Assembly: GCF_949296715.1 (NCBI RefSeq)
Contig: NZ_CASFQD010000015.1
Span: 48,134-112,133, forward strand
Reading direction: 5' to 3'
Origin: an uncultured Alistipes sp.
GTDB lineage: Bacteria; Bacteroidota; Bacteroidia; Bacteroidales; Rikenellaceae
Length of the DNA: 64,000 bases
The translations under genes were made by a program, and so were the position numbers. Position 1 is the first letter of the stretch. Each line of letters begins with the position of its first letter. Under the pieces are notes generated by a model. It saw only the letters and a program-made list of their open reading frames with translations, had not been told where the DNA came from and made no database searches. Shown here piece after piece: positions 8,950 through 18,180 of this stretch.

Positions 8950-10278
8950 TCACTGTTCCCGCCCGATGATGCGGTCGTACTCGGCCTTCGCCGACAGGTA
9001 GTCGTAGATGGCCTGCGAATAGTTGAGCTGCGCCTGCGTCTGCGCCAGCTGCGCCGAGTTGAGCTCGAGAATCGTGCCGGCTCCCGCGCGATAGCGCGTG
9101 TCGGAGATGCGGTAGGCCTTGCGGGCCTGCTCGACGGTCTTCTCCTGCGCGAACATCGTCTCGCGCGCCGTCATCAGGTCGTTGAGCGCCGAGCGCACCT
9201 GCACGTCGAGCTGCTGCCGCGCATAGTCGCGCTGGAGCCCCAGCTGCGCAATCTGGTTGCGCAGCTCGCGCGCCCGGTTGGCCTTCACGAGCCCCGAGAA
9301 GAGCGGCACCGAGAGCCGCACCCCCGCATAGAGGGGATGCTGCCAGAAGTAGCCCTCCTTGACGCTCGACATGCCGCCGCCCGCCATATCGAACTTCACC
9401 GTACCCATGTTGTTGCCCGTGAGCGTGAAGTTGCCGAAGGCCGCAAGCGTCGGCAGGCGGCCCGCATTCTCGGCCCGTAGTTGCAGGCGGAGCATCTCCT
9501 CCTGCAGTTCGAGCTGCCGCAGGTCGGAGTTCTCCCCGAGGTCGACCGTCAGGCCGTCGGTCCCGGCGAGCACCTCGCCGCGCAGCGCGTCGAGCTCCCC
9601 GACCGCCTCGATCTCCACCTCCCCGGGGATCGAGAGGTACATCTTGAGCATAAGTTTCGCCAGCCGGATCGAGGTCTCGGTCTGGAGGATCGCCGGACGC
9701 AGGTTGCTCAACTGCACCTGGGCCGTGAGCAGGTCGTACTCCGAGGCCAGGCCGTTGTCGTACTGCACCTGCGTATCCTCGACCGTGCGGCGCACGGTCG
9801 CCTCCGACTCGTGCAGCACGGCGAGCGACTGCTCGGCCAGCAGGATGTTGTAGAAGGCCTTTTTGACCTCGGCGACAAGGTCGATGCGCGACGCCCGCGC
9901 CGCCTCGACGGCCGAGGCCATCTGCGCGGTGTTGAGCCGGAGCATGCGGTAGACCTGCGGCGCGAAGAGCGGCAGCGAGGCGTCCACCGCACCGCTTACG
10001 GTCGTATAGGGGTCGCTGCCGAGCGAAAAGCCCTTCGACATCTGCTGCACGATGAAGTTGTGGTTGAGCTGTCCGCTCACCGAGACCTGCGGCAGCAGCG
10101 CACCCCACGTCTGGCGCTTCACGTAGTCGTAGCGCGCCACCTCCATCTCCGCCACGCGGACCGTGGGGTTCTCGCTCAACGCCAGGTCGAGCGCACCGGC
10201 CAGCGTCAGCCGCAGCTGCGCCGTCGCGGCGCCAGGCCCCCCGATGAGGAGCATCAGGCTCAAGATCAGTTTTCTCAT
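8950..10278 (-). CDS. TolC family outer membrane efflux protein
   Basis: A 442-aa protein with a signal peptide (cleavage probably after GAATA, near residue 21). It has two OEP repeats rich in long amphipathic helices with heptad character, for example the AQTQAQLNYSQAIYDYLSAK stretch near the C-terminus, typical of TolC coiled-coil tunnels. It forms the outer-membrane exit duct of the pump. It lies between the tetR-type regulator (19 bases upstream) and the adaptor gene (7 bases downstream), so the whole set is one operon. Confidence 0.93.
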   Translation of the reverse strand: MRKLILSLMLLIGGPGAATAQLRLTLAGALDLALSENPTVRVAEMEVARYDYVKRQTWGALLPQVSVSGQLNHNFIVQQMSKGFSLGSDPYTTVSGAVDASLPLFAPQVYRMLRLNTAQMASAVEAARASRIDLVAEVKKAFYNILLAEQSLAVLHESEATVRRTVEDTQVQYDNGLASEYDLLTAQVQLSNLRPAILQTETSIRLAKLMLKMYLSIPGEVEIEAVGELDALRGEVLAGTDGLTVDLGENSDLRQLELQEEMLRLQLRAENAGRLPTLAAFGNFTLTGNNMGTVKFDMAGGGMSSVKEGYFWQHPLYAGVRLSVPLFSGLVKANRARELRNQIAQLGLQRDYARQQLDVQVRSALNDLMTARETMFAQEKTVEQARKAYRISDTRYRAGAGTILELNSAQLAQTQAQLNYSQAIYDYLSAKAEYDRIIGREQ

Positions 10279-10297
10279 ATCGTCGGTCGTTATCCTT

Positions 10298-10927
10298 TCA
10301 TATTTTCCCTTTGTGCACGGGATCGTAGCGCTTCAGGTAGTCGTCCACGAGCTCCAGCCCCCGGGCCGTCGAGATGCCGCGGAAGAAGTTGCTGATGATC
10401 TGCACGAAGACCTCGCGTTCGGAGAGCCCCTCGGGCAGGATCAGGTCCTTGCGCGTGACGATGGCCGAAGCCGTGTAGTAGAGCACCGAGATGGCCAGGT
10501 CGATGTTGAAACGGTCGATGAAGAGCCCCTGGGCGATCCCCTCCCCGAGCATGCGGCGGAGCGTCTCGCGCATCTTCATGAAGCCCTCCTTCATGCAGCG
10601 GTCGTACACCGCCGGGTAGAACTTCCGCAGGTTGTCGAACATGCGGCCCGTCTCCCCCGCCGTGTCCATCACGTCCGCCAGCACCATGAAGAGGGCCTCG
10701 AGCACGTTGCCCGCCCCGGCGCTCAACTGCTCGCGGCGCCGGCGCGTATGGCCGAAATAGCAGGTCAGGGCCTGATAGAGCAGCCCCTCCTTGTCGCCGA
10801 ACAGCTCATAAAGCGTCCGCTTCGACACGCCCAGCTGCTGTGCGATGTCATCCATGCGCACGGCCCGGATTCCCTGCGTCACGAACATCTGCATGGCCTG
10901 TTCGACAATCCGTTCTTTCTGTGTCAT
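10298..10927 (-). CDS. TetR/AcrR family transcriptional regulator of the efflux operon
   Basis: A 209-aa protein with an N-terminal TetR helix-turn-helix (VRMDDIAQQLGVSKRTLYELFGDKEGLL, about residues 22-50) and an all-helical ligand-binding region. It is the first gene of the operon it probably controls (tetR-tolC-adaptor-RND-PG0541), an arrangement that suggests autoregulation: a ligand would release the regulator and raise both its own and the pump's expression. A -7 box is present 24 bases upstream of its start. The inducer is unknown. Confidence 0.9.
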   Translation of the reverse strand: MTQKERIVEQAMQMFVTQGIRAVRMDDIAQQLGVSKRTLYELFGDKEGLLYQALTCYFGHTRRRREQLSAGAGNVLEALFMVLADVMDTAGETGRMFDNLRKFYPAVYDRCMKEGFMKMRETLRRMLGEGIAQGLFIDRFNIDLAISVLYYTASAIVTRKDLILPEGLSEREVFVQIISNFFRGISTARGLELVDDYLKRYDPVHKGKI

Positions 10928-10950
10928 GGTCCGAATCGATTGGTTGCGTT

Positions 10951-10958
10951 ACAAATAT
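10951..10958 (-). promoter_or_regulatory. -7 box for the tetR-RND efflux operon
   Basis: TATATTTG on the minus strand, with T/G-rich sequence (TTTTTTGG) at about the -33 position. The start codon lies 24 bases downstream. Confidence 0.65.
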
Positions 10959-11022
10959 AGGAATAAAACCCAAAAAACCAAAAAAGTTTTCGAGTTTATT
11001 TCGTCCGGGGACCCGATTCACG

Positions 11023-11060
11023 CGAAAAGGCCCGGACGATGTCTCGTCCGGGCCTTTTCG
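11023..11060 (-). terminator. Terminator of the peptide transporter gene
   Basis: A perfect 17-bp stem (11023-11039 with 11044-11060) with a 4-base loop, 17 bases after the transporter stop. On the minus strand the 3' arm ends in a T-run inside the stem (GGGCCTTTTCG). Confidence 0.8.
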
Positions 11061-11076
11061 GCACACGCGGCGCACG

Positions 11077-12765
11077 TCAGGCGGCCGTGGCGTTTTCGAG
11101 CTTGCGCATGATCGAGAAGATGAAGAGCGCCGAGAGCAGGCACAGCACGATCAGCACGCTCCAGACCATCCACAGCGCCATGCCGCTGCCCCAGAGGTAG
11201 CCGATGAGCGACGTGGCGTAGTTGCCGATGGCCGTGGCGGCGAACCAGCAGCCCATCATCATGCCCTTGTACTTCGGGGGCGCCACCTTCGAGACGAACG
11301 AGATACCCATCGGCGAGAGGAGCAGCTCGGCGAAGGTCAGCACCAGGTAGGTCGAGATGAGCCAGTTCTGCGAGACGAACATGTCGCTGGCACCGGCAGC
11401 CTTCACCTCGGCGGGCGACATCAGCCCCAGCGAGCCGATCGTCAGAATGAGGAAGCCGCCGGCGGCGATGATCATGCCCAGTCCGATCTTGCGCGGGGCC
11501 GAAGGCTCCTTGCCGCGGCGGGCGAGCGCCGTGAAGATGGCCACCGAGATCGGGGTCAGACCCACGACATAGAAGGGGTTGAACTGCTGGAACTCCTGCG
11601 GCAGGATGTGCACCGGATCGGGCGTGATCGTGTAGCGGTAGATCAGCGCACCCGCAGCCACGGCCACGGCGGCAGCGCTGATGAGCTTGCCGCGTCCCTT
11701 GTCCGACTGGAAGAAGCCCACCAGCCCGTAGACGCCGACGAGCACCAGCACGAGGTTGAAGATGTCGAAACCCATGCGCGTGACGCCCGTGGCCTCGGAG
11801 GTCGTGTAGTCGCGGGCGAAAAAAGTCATCGTCGAGCCGTTCTGGTGGAAGGCCATCCAGAAGAAGATCACCACGGCGAAGACGAGCATCAGGGCCGTGA
11901 TGCGCGACTTGGTCTGCGCGGGGGTCAGCTCGGCGGCCTTGACACCGGCGGCCGAAGCGGCGGCAGCCTGCTGTTTGGCCGTCACGTCGGCATGCTTGAA
12001 GGTCTTGCGGAAACCTATATAGATCAGATAGGAGATGACGAGCGAGATGCACGCCACGCCGAAGCCCATGTTGTAGGCGCCGGAGAGCTTCTCGATGTAG
12101 TGGTGCGAGAACTCGCCCAGATCGGCGGCCGACGCACCCATCGACGCGGCCAGTTCCTGGAGCTTGGCCAGCGGCTCGGCCGGCATCTTGTCGCCCAGCT
12201 CCATGTACTGGTGCGCGAGGGCCGGAATCTGACCGTTGTAGACCAGGCCGTCCTGCGCGAGGAAGTGGTTGGTGATCCACGTAGCCATCGACGGCGCGAA
12301 CATCGCACCGATGTTGATCGCCATGTAGAAGATCGAGAAGGCGTTGTCGCGCTTGGCCTGGTAGGCCGGATCGTCGTAGAGGTTGCCCACGAGCACCTGG
12401 AGGTTACCCTTGAAAAGGCCCGTACCGCAGGCGATGAGCGCCAGTGCCCCGAACATCAGCGCCTTGCCCGCAAAGCCCGGACCCGTCGGGATGGAGAGCA
12501 GCGCATACCCGCCGAACATCACGAAAATACCCAGCGTGACCATCTTGCCGAAGCCGAACTTGTCGGCCAGAATGCCGCCGAAGAAGGGCATGAAGTAGAC
12601 CGCGGCGAGGAAGATGCCGTAAATCTGGGTGGTGGCCGCTTCGGTATAACCGAACTTCGCTTGCAGGAAGAGCGTGAAGATCGCAAGCATCGTGTAGTAC
12701 CCGAAACGCTCACCCGTATTGGCGAGAGAGAGGGCGTACAAACCTTTTGGTTGTCCTTTGAACAT
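11077..12765 (-). CDS. Peptide MFS transporter (POT/PTR family)
   Basis: A 562-aa proton-coupled oligopeptide importer of the inner membrane. The POT signature NTGERFGYYTM (residues about 16-26) contains the ExxERFxYY motif whose charged residues couple protons to di- or tripeptide uptake. GTGLFKGNLQVLVGNLYDD corresponds to the conserved loop after helix 4. Length and about 12-14 predicted helices fit the family, with an extra extramembrane loop around residues 150-200. It is a single-gene transcription unit with its own promoter and terminator, divergent from glgB. Confidence 0.93.
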   Translation of the reverse strand: MFKGQPKGLYALSLANTGERFGYYTMLAIFTLFLQAKFGYTEAATTQIYGIFLAAVYFMPFFGGILADKFGFGKMVTLGIFVMFGGYALLSIPTGPGFAGKALMFGALALIACGTGLFKGNLQVLVGNLYDDPAYQAKRDNAFSIFYMAINIGAMFAPSMATWITNHFLAQDGLVYNGQIPALAHQYMELGDKMPAEPLAKLQELAASMGASAADLGEFSHHYIEKLSGAYNMGFGVACISLVISYLIYIGFRKTFKHADVTAKQQAAAASAAGVKAAELTPAQTKSRITALMLVFAVVIFFWMAFHQNGSTMTFFARDYTTSEATGVTRMGFDIFNLVLVLVGVYGLVGFFQSDKGRGKLISAAAVAVAAGALIYRYTITPDPVHILPQEFQQFNPFYVVGLTPISVAIFTALARRGKEPSAPRKIGLGMIIAAGGFLILTIGSLGLMSPAEVKAAGASDMFVSQNWLISTYLVLTFAELLLSPMGISFVSKVAPPKYKGMMMGCWFAATAIGNYATSLIGYLWGSGMALWMVWSVLIVLCLLSALFIFSIMRKLENATAA

Positions 12766-12809
12766 AGTTGTTTTTTTGTTTTAGAGGTGATTCTGGTTTA
12801 GTTCGAGGA

Positions 12810-12817
12810 CAAATATA
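12810..12817 (-). promoter_or_regulatory. -7 box for the peptide transporter gene
   Basis: TATATTTG on the minus strand; the plus-strand glgB -7 box is only 13 bases away, so the two promoters are back to back and may compete for polymerase. Confidence 0.65.
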
Positions 12818-12830
12818 GAAAAATTTTGAT

Positions 12831-12838
12831 TATATTTG
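12831..12838 (+). promoter_or_regulatory. -7 box for glgB
   Basis: TATATTTG, 19 bases before the glgB start codon, so the mRNA leader is very short. Confidence 0.65.
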
Positions 12839-12857
12839 TATAAAACCCCACCCTGTT

Positions 12858-14894
12858 ATGGAAAAAACACCCGAAATACTCCCGATCGTCGAACGCGACG
12901 AATGGCTGCGTCCCGCTGCCGGCGCCATCGCCGACCGTCACCGACGCTATCTCGACAAGCTCGCCGAAATCGAACGCGGCGCCGGCTCGATCGTCGACTA
13001 CGCCAACGGCTACCGCTACTACGGCTGGCAGTGGGACGAGACGCTCGACGGCTGGTGGCTGCGCGAGTGGCTGCCCGGAGCCGAGGACGTCTACGTCTTC
13101 GGCGACTTCAACAACTGGCAGCGCACCGAAATCCGCATGCACAAGGACGCCGCAGGCGTTTGGAGCGCCTTCTTCCCCGCGGCGATGTACCGCGACCGCC
13201 TGACGCACGGCTCGCTCTACAAGCTCCACGTCCACGGCCGCAACGGCTGGCTCGACCGCATCCCGGCCTACGCCTGGCGCGTCGTGCAGGACGACGAGAC
13301 GAAGAACTACACGGCGCAGTTCTGGAATCCCGCCGAGCCGTTCGACTGGCGCGGCGACGCCTTCGACGCCTCGCAGAACGGCAGCCTGCTCATCTACGAG
13401 GCCCACGTGGGCATGGCGCAGGAGCGCGAAGGCGTGGGCACCTACCGCGAATTCACCGAGAAGATCCTCCCGATCATCAAGCGCGACGGCTACAACGCCG
13501 TGCAGCTGATGGCCATCGCCGAGCACCCCTACTACGGGTCGTTCGGCTACCACGTCTCGAGTTTCTTCGCACCGTCGTCGCGCTTCGGCACGCCCGAGGA
13601 GCTCAAGGAGCTCGTGCGCCGCGCCCACGAACTGGGCCTGGCGGTCATCATGGACCTCGTGCACGCGCACTACGTCAAGAACCTCAACGAGGGCATCAAC
13701 GAACTCGACGGCACGGACCACCTCTACTCGCTGCCGGGCGAGGCGGGCAACCAGCCCTACTGGGACTCCAAGCTCTTCGACTACGGGCGCCCCGAGGTGC
13801 AGCACTTCCTGCTCTCGAACGTCAAGTACTGGCTCGACGAGTACCACTTCGACGGGTTCCGCTTCGACGGCGTGACCTCGATGATCTACCACCACCACGG
13901 CTACGTCGACTTCGACAGCCGCGACCGCTTCTTCGACGGCGGGGTCAACAACGACGCGCTGGACTACCTCACGCTGGCCAACCGCCTGATCCACGACTTC
14001 CGGCCTGCGGCCGTGACCATCGCCGAGGACGTGAGCGGCATGCCGGGCATGTGCAGCCCGATCGACGACGGCGGCATCGGCTTCGACTACCGTCTCGGCA
14101 TGGCCATCCCGGACTTCTGGATCAAGCTGCTGAAGGACGTTCCCGACGAGGAGTGGAACATCTGGGAGATGTGGTCCGTAATGACCAACCGCCTGCCCGA
14201 GGTGAAGACCGTGGCCTACGCCGAGTCGCACGACCAGGCGCTCGTGGGCGACAAGACGATCGCCTTCCGCCTGATGGACAAGGAGATGTACTTCCACATG
14301 GACCGTGCGTCCGAAAACCTCATCATCGACCGCGGCATGGCGCTGCACAAGATGATTCGCCTGATGACCATCTCGACGGGCGGGCAGGCCTACCTCAACT
14401 TCATGGGCAACGAGTTCGGACACCCCGAGTGGATTGACTTCCCGCGCGAGGGCAACGGCTGGAGCTATGCCCACGCCCGGCGCCTGTGGTCGCTCTCGCG
14501 CAACGGGCTGCTGCGCTACTCGTGGCTCGGGGAGTTCGACCGGGCGATGATCCGCCTCATCAAGAAATACAAGGTGCTCGCCGATGGCTACGCCTGGAAC
14601 CAGCTCATGGACGAACAGAACAAGACGATGGTCTTCTCACACGGGCGGCTGCTCTTCGTCTTCAACTGGCACCCCACGGCCTCGATTCCCGACTACGAAC
14701 TGCCGGTGCAGGGCCCGGGCAAGTATGTCCCGATCCTCTCGACCGACGAAAAACGCTTCGGCGGGCAGGAGCGGCAGTCGATGGACGGAGAGCACTTCTC
14801 GTTCAACATCCACGGCGACGACGGCCGCGACTACCCGCGCATCCGCATCTACAACACCTCGCGCACGGCGACGGTCTACCTGCGCAAACGGTAA
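12858..14894 (+). CDS. glgB: 1,4-alpha-glucan branching enzyme (GH13)
   Basis: A 678-aa cytoplasmic enzyme that makes alpha-1,6 branches in glycogen. An N-terminal CBM48-like domain (WWLREWLPGAEDVYVFGDFNNW, about residues 50-75) precedes the GH13 barrel. Visible catalytic motifs are FDGFRFDGVTSM (nucleophile Asp near residue 336), TIAEDVSGMPG (acid/base Glu near 389) and YAESHDQALVGDK (transition-state Asp near 457). FMGNEFGHPEW and a C-terminal beta domain complete it. The motifs are of the eukaryote-like GH13 subfamily 8 type, which is common in Bacteroidetes. It stands alone with its own promoter and a strong terminator. Confidence 0.94.
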   Translation: MEKTPEILPIVERDEWLRPAAGAIADRHRRYLDKLAEIERGAGSIVDYANGYRYYGWQWDETLDGWWLREWLPGAEDVYVFGDFNNWQRTEIRMHKDAAGVWSAFFPAAMYRDRLTHGSLYKLHVHGRNGWLDRIPAYAWRVVQDDETKNYTAQFWNPAEPFDWRGDAFDASQNGSLLIYEAHVGMAQEREGVGTYREFTEKILPIIKRDGYNAVQLMAIAEHPYYGSFGYHVSSFFAPSSRFGTPEELKELVRRAHELGLAVIMDLVHAHYVKNLNEGINELDGTDHLYSLPGEAGNQPYWDSKLFDYGRPEVQHFLLSNVKYWLDEYHFDGFRFDGVTSMIYHHHGYVDFDSRDRFFDGGVNNDALDYLTLANRLIHDFRPAAVTIAEDVSGMPGMCSPIDDGGIGFDYRLGMAIPDFWIKLLKDVPDEEWNIWEMWSVMTNRLPEVKTVAYAESHDQALVGDKTIAFRLMDKEMYFHMDRASENLIIDRGMALHKMIRLMTISTGGQAYLNFMGNEFGHPEWIDFPREGNGWSYAHARRLWSLSRNGLLRYSWLGEFDRAMIRLIKKYKVLADGYAWNQLMDEQNKTMVFSHGRLLFVFNWHPTASIPDYELPVQGPGKYVPILSTDEKRFGGQERQSMDGEHFSFNIHGDDGRDYPRIRIYNTSRTATVYLRKR

Positions 14895-14946
14895 CGGCCT
14901 CCCCTACTGCCGCCGTGGAGCGCCGCTTCCCGGCAGAAGATACAGA

Positions 14947-14986
14947 CGGAGCACCCCGGCGAATTTATCGCCGGGGTGCTCCGTTT
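14947..14986 (+). terminator. Terminator of glgB
   Basis: Arms 14947-14962 and 14968-14983 pair over 16 bp around a 5-base loop and are followed by a short T-run, 53 bases after the glgB stop. Confidence 0.85.
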
Positions 14987-15108
14987 CCGGGCCGGAAGGC
15001 ATGCGGTGTCGGCCGGGCCACGGGAGATCAGCCGGAACGCACGAGGCGGGCCGGACCTACCGGGAACAGACCGGGCCGCAGACTGCGCCTACAGGACTCC
15101 GGCCGCCG

Positions 15109-16419
15109 TCACTTCGCCGTGATGCGCCGCACGGCCTCGCCGACCCGTTCGTAGAGCGACGGCAGGTCGATGTGCAGCAGGCGGCGGTTCTCGACGACGA
15201 GGCGCCCGTCGACCACGACCGTCTCGACGTCGGCGGCCTTGCCGCAGTAGACCAGATTCGAGACGATGTCGTGAACGGGTTGCAGGTGGGGTTTCTGCAG
15301 GTCGACGACGATCACGTCGGCCAGCGCCCCTTCGCGCAGCACGCCCAGCTCGCCGTCGGCACACCCCATCGCCCGGGCGCCGTTGGCCGTGGCCAGTTTC
15401 AGGGCCTCACAGGCCGGCAGGGCGCAGGGGTTTCCCGTGGCCGACTTCTGCAGGAAGGCCGCCGTGCGCAGCTCCTCCCACATGTCCAGGTCGTTGTTCG
15501 AGCAGGTGCCGTCGGTGGCGACCGTCACCACCGCCCCCCGCTCGAGCATCCGCGTGACGGGGGCCACGCCGCTCGAAATCTTCATGTTGCTCTGCGGGTT
15601 GTGCGATACGCTAACGCCCCGTGCCGCAAGGATGTCGATGTCGGCATCGTCGACGTAAATGCAGTGGGCCCCGATGCAGCGCGGCGAGAGCAGCCCCAGC
15701 CGGTCGAGATGTCCGACGGGCGTCGTGCCGTAGCGTTCGCGCACGATGCGCACCTCGTCGCGCGTCTCGGCGATGTGGGTCATCATCATCAGGCCGTGGC
15801 GGTCGCAAAGTTCCCTGCCCCGCTGCAGGTTCTCGGGCGAAACGGTATAGGGGGCGTGGGGCGCCACGGCAATCCGCACGCGCCCGCACCCGGCGGCACG
15901 CTCCACGGCCCGTTCGATCTGCGGAAAGACCTCGTCGATGTTGCTGTCGAAATAGTTGCAGCCGAGCAGCGCCCGGATGCCCGTGCGTTCGGCCACCTCG
16001 ACGCAGCGGTCCTGGAAGTAGTACATGTCGACGACCGACGTCACGCCGCCCAGCAGCAGCTCGGCGATGCCGAGCTCCATGCCCAGCGCCACGTCGTCGG
16101 GCGTCTGCCGCGCCTCGAAGGGCCAGATGTAGTCGTGAAGCCACGACATGAGCGAGATATCGTCGGCATAGCTGCGCTGCAGCGTCATGGCCGCATGGCA
16201 GTGAGTATTGACAAGGCCCGGCATGACGAGCTTGCCGCGGCAGTCGATCTCGCACAGGTCGGGGTGTGCGGCACGGAAGGCAGCCACCGCAGCATCCGAC
16301 GCCGTGACGAGCGCGATGCGGTTGCCGACGATCCCCACCGATCCCGTGAAGGTGCGGGGTTCGTCACCCGCGGCCGTCATCGGCAGCACGGTGGCTTGGG
16401 TAAAGAGTATTGGCATCAT
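15109..16419 (-). CDS. Amidohydrolase family protein (TRZ/ATZ-SAH deaminase type)
   Basis: A 436-aa metal-dependent amidohydrolase. VNTHCHAAMTL provides the first HxH metal ligands, APHAPYTVSP and THIAETRDE the later His and Glu, and TVATDGTCSNNDLDM the distal Asp. This set and length match the family of 5'-methylthioadenosine/S-adenosylhomocysteine deaminases and related chlorohydrolases. The likely reaction is deamination of an adenosine-type nucleoside or a related amine; the exact substrate is uncertain. The start may be the second Met, one codon downstream. It lies 138 bases after the DUF1573 gene and may be transcribed from the exbB operon or alone. Confidence 0.85.
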   Translation of the reverse strand: MMPILFTQATVLPMTAAGDEPRTFTGSVGIVGNRIALVTASDAAVAAFRAAHPDLCEIDCRGKLVMPGLVNTHCHAAMTLQRSYADDISLMSWLHDYIWPFEARQTPDDVALGMELGIAELLLGGVTSVVDMYYFQDRCVEVAERTGIRALLGCNYFDSNIDEVFPQIERAVERAAGCGRVRIAVAPHAPYTVSPENLQRGRELCDRHGLMMMTHIAETRDEVRIVRERYGTTPVGHLDRLGLLSPRCIGAHCIYVDDADIDILAARGVSVSHNPQSNMKISSGVAPVTRMLERGAVVTVATDGTCSNNDLDMWEELRTAAFLQKSATGNPCALPACEALKLATANGARAMGCADGELGVLREGALADVIVVDLQKPHLQPVHDIVSNLVYCGKAADVETVVVDGRLVVENRRLLHIDLPSLYERVGEAVRRITAK

Positions 16420-16557
16420 ATCATTCTGTCATTTATCGTTCATGCGGGCGCCGTTGCACCGGGGCCGGAGAGCCGCCGCCGGTTTCACACGGGGTGACGA
16501 CCCCTTTGCCGGCAGGGAATCCCGCCGCCGGAACGGTCGCGCCGCCTCTATTCCTGT

Positions 16558-17070
16558 CTATTCGTATTTCTCCCCGGCCCTGCCGTTTCCGGCTTTGGTC
16601 CGGGCCCCGCCTTCGATCGAGCAGCCCTGCACGGTGAGGATGTCGTCGTCCGAGACATTGGTCAGGATGCGGATCACCTTGTTGAAGGTGCCCGGTTCGC
16701 TCTTGTGGGGCTGGTAGGTGATGCGGATCACCCCCTCGCCGCCCGGCGCCACGGGCCGCTTCGGGAACGACGCCTTGACGCACGAGCACGACGTGATGAC
16801 GCGCAGCACGACCAGCGGTGCCGTGCCCTCGTTGCGGAAGACGAAGTCGTGCGACACGTCGCCGCCCTTGCGGGGCACATCGCCGAAATTCCACACCGTC
16901 TCCTCGAGGTGCAGCACCGGGCCGGCAGCCTGCTCCCCGGCAGAATCCGCCGCAGAGCCCGCGGCACTCTTTGTCTGCGGGCGGGTCTTCTGCGGCGCCG
17001 GTTCGGAAGCCTGCGCCCGGACGCCCGCGAAGAGCAGGCAGCAGATTATGGTCAGCAAAGTCTGTTTCAT
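16558..17070 (-). CDS. DUF1573 domain-containing secreted protein
   Basis: A 170-aa protein with a signal peptide (MKQTLLTIICCLLFAGVRA) and one Ig-like DUF1573 domain (VWNFGDVPRKGGDVSHDFVF to ILTVQGC). It carries the typical FRNEGTAPLVV and TSCSCVKASFP segments. DUF1573 proteins are very common in Bacteroidetes and have no proven biochemical role. It follows tonB by 12 bases in the ExbB-ExbD-TonB operon, which suggests an envelope function. A Pro/Ala-rich spacer lies between the signal and the domain. Confidence 0.85.
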   Translation of the reverse strand: MKQTLLTIICCLLFAGVRAQASEPAPQKTRPQTKSAAGSAADSAGEQAAGPVLHLEETVWNFGDVPRKGGDVSHDFVFRNEGTAPLVVLRVITSCSCVKASFPKRPVAPGGEGVIRITYQPHKSEPGTFNKVIRILTNVSDDDILTVQGCSIEGGARTKAGNGRAGEKYE

Positions 17071-17082
17071 CCGATTCGAATT

Positions 17083-17763
17083 CTATTCCATCCGGAAGAT
17101 GTAGGTTATGGTTCCGCCCTGCACGGCGGCGCGGCTCTCCGTGAACCTCGCCTTGCGCGCCGCGGCAAGGGCCGCATCGATCAGCGCCGCATCGCTCTCG
17201 GTCGAGCCTTTGGGTTCGTAGGCGGCGCTCGTCACCTTGCCCGTGGCGTCCACCGTCACGCGGACGACGATCTTGCCGCTTTTCGAACCGGGGTACGACG
17301 GTTTGGGCAGGTCGCCCACCAGTCCGCGGCCCTGCAGCCCCTTGTCGAGCTGATCCAGCCCGTCGGGATTGAGCCCGCGGCCCGTGCCGGAGGCCTTGTC
17401 CTCGCCCTCGGGCGCCTGCGGGTTGCCCGCATTGTCGGGCTCGTCCACGCCCCCCTTGCTCATCCTGAAGAGCGCACGCGGATTGGGCGTCTGCGTCACC
17501 TCGTCGCGCCCGTCGGCCTGGGCCGTGCGCTCCTCGGGCGCCGCCGTCTCATGCATCCGGGGCTCCACGGCCGGCTTCACCGGCGCAGGCAGCTCTTCGG
17601 GTTCGGTCAGGTCGATCTCCATCATCTCGCCGACGGCGGGCGCCGGACGGCTGAAGTCGAACGACACGAACGCAAACGAGCACACCAGCAGCAGCAGGTA
17701 GGCCGCCGCCGCGATGATCGCCCAGCGCCGGGGTCTGCGGTCGTTCGGATCGTAATAATGCAT
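17083..17763 (-). CDS. Energy transducer TonB family protein
   Basis: A 226-aa protein with one N-terminal membrane anchor (WAIIAAAAYLLLLVCSFAFV, about residues 14-33), a long Pro/Glu-rich periplasmic linker, and a C-terminal TonB-like domain (GKIVVRVTVDATGKVTSAAY to TITYIFRME). It should transmit the proton-motive force harvested by ExbB/ExbD to outer-membrane receptors. Only 3 bases separate it from exbD, so it is co-translated. A second protein with a related C-terminus is encoded at 48.1-48.9 kb. Confidence 0.9.
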   Translation of the reverse strand: MHYYDPNDRRPRRWAIIAAAAYLLLLVCSFAFVSFDFSRPAPAVGEMMEIDLTEPEELPAPVKPAVEPRMHETAAPEERTAQADGRDEVTQTPNPRALFRMSKGGVDEPDNAGNPQAPEGEDKASGTGRGLNPDGLDQLDKGLQGRGLVGDLPKPSYPGSKSGKIVVRVTVDATGKVTSAAYEPKGSTESDAALIDAALAAARKARFTESRAAVQGGTITYIFRME

Positions 17764-17766
17764 GGT

Positions 17767-18174
17767 TTATTCGGGTTGTGTCGCCGCCTGCAACTTGTAG
17801 CCGTTGCGCTTGGCGATGTTCATCACCTTGACCACCTCGTCCCACACGACCGACTTCTCGGCGTGCAGCGAAACGGTCGGTTCTGCCTGTCCGTCGAGGC
17901 GCGTGCGCAGGGCCTGCTCCACGCCGTCGAGCGATCCGACCTCCTGCCGCTCGACGAAATAGCGGTAGCGTCCCTGCCCCTCGTCCTTGATCGACACCGT
18001 GGTCATCGCCTTGTCCTTGAGCTGGTTCGAGCTTTTCGGCAGCATCAGCTTCAGGGCGTTGGGGTTGATGAGCGTCGTGGCGATCAGCAGGAACAGCAGC
18101 AGCAGGAACATCAGGTCGGTCATCGACGAGGCCGAAAAGCTCTTGTCGACCTTCGATCCGTGTTTGATAGCCAT
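17767..18174 (-). CDS. exbD: Biopolymer transporter ExbD/TolR
   Basis: A 135-aa inner-membrane protein of usual length. Its single helix SMTDLMFLLLLFLLIATTL contains the Asp needed for proton passage in ExbD/TolR. A periplasmic domain follows (MTTVSIKDEGQGRYRYFVER onwards). It sits 6 bases after exbB and 3 bases before tonB. Confidence 0.93.
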   Translation of the reverse strand: MAIKHGSKVDKSFSASSMTDLMFLLLLFLLIATTLINPNALKLMLPKSSNQLKDKAMTTVSIKDEGQGRYRYFVERQEVGSLDGVEQALRTRLDGQAEPTVSLHAEKSVVWDEVVKVMNIAKRNGYKLQAATQPE

Positions 18175-18180
18175 GGTCTG

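Noticed and set aside
16420..16557. A possible short gene between the amidohydrolase and DUF1573 genes.
   Set aside because: Frames there are short and contain no start with protein-like sequence; nothing is supported.
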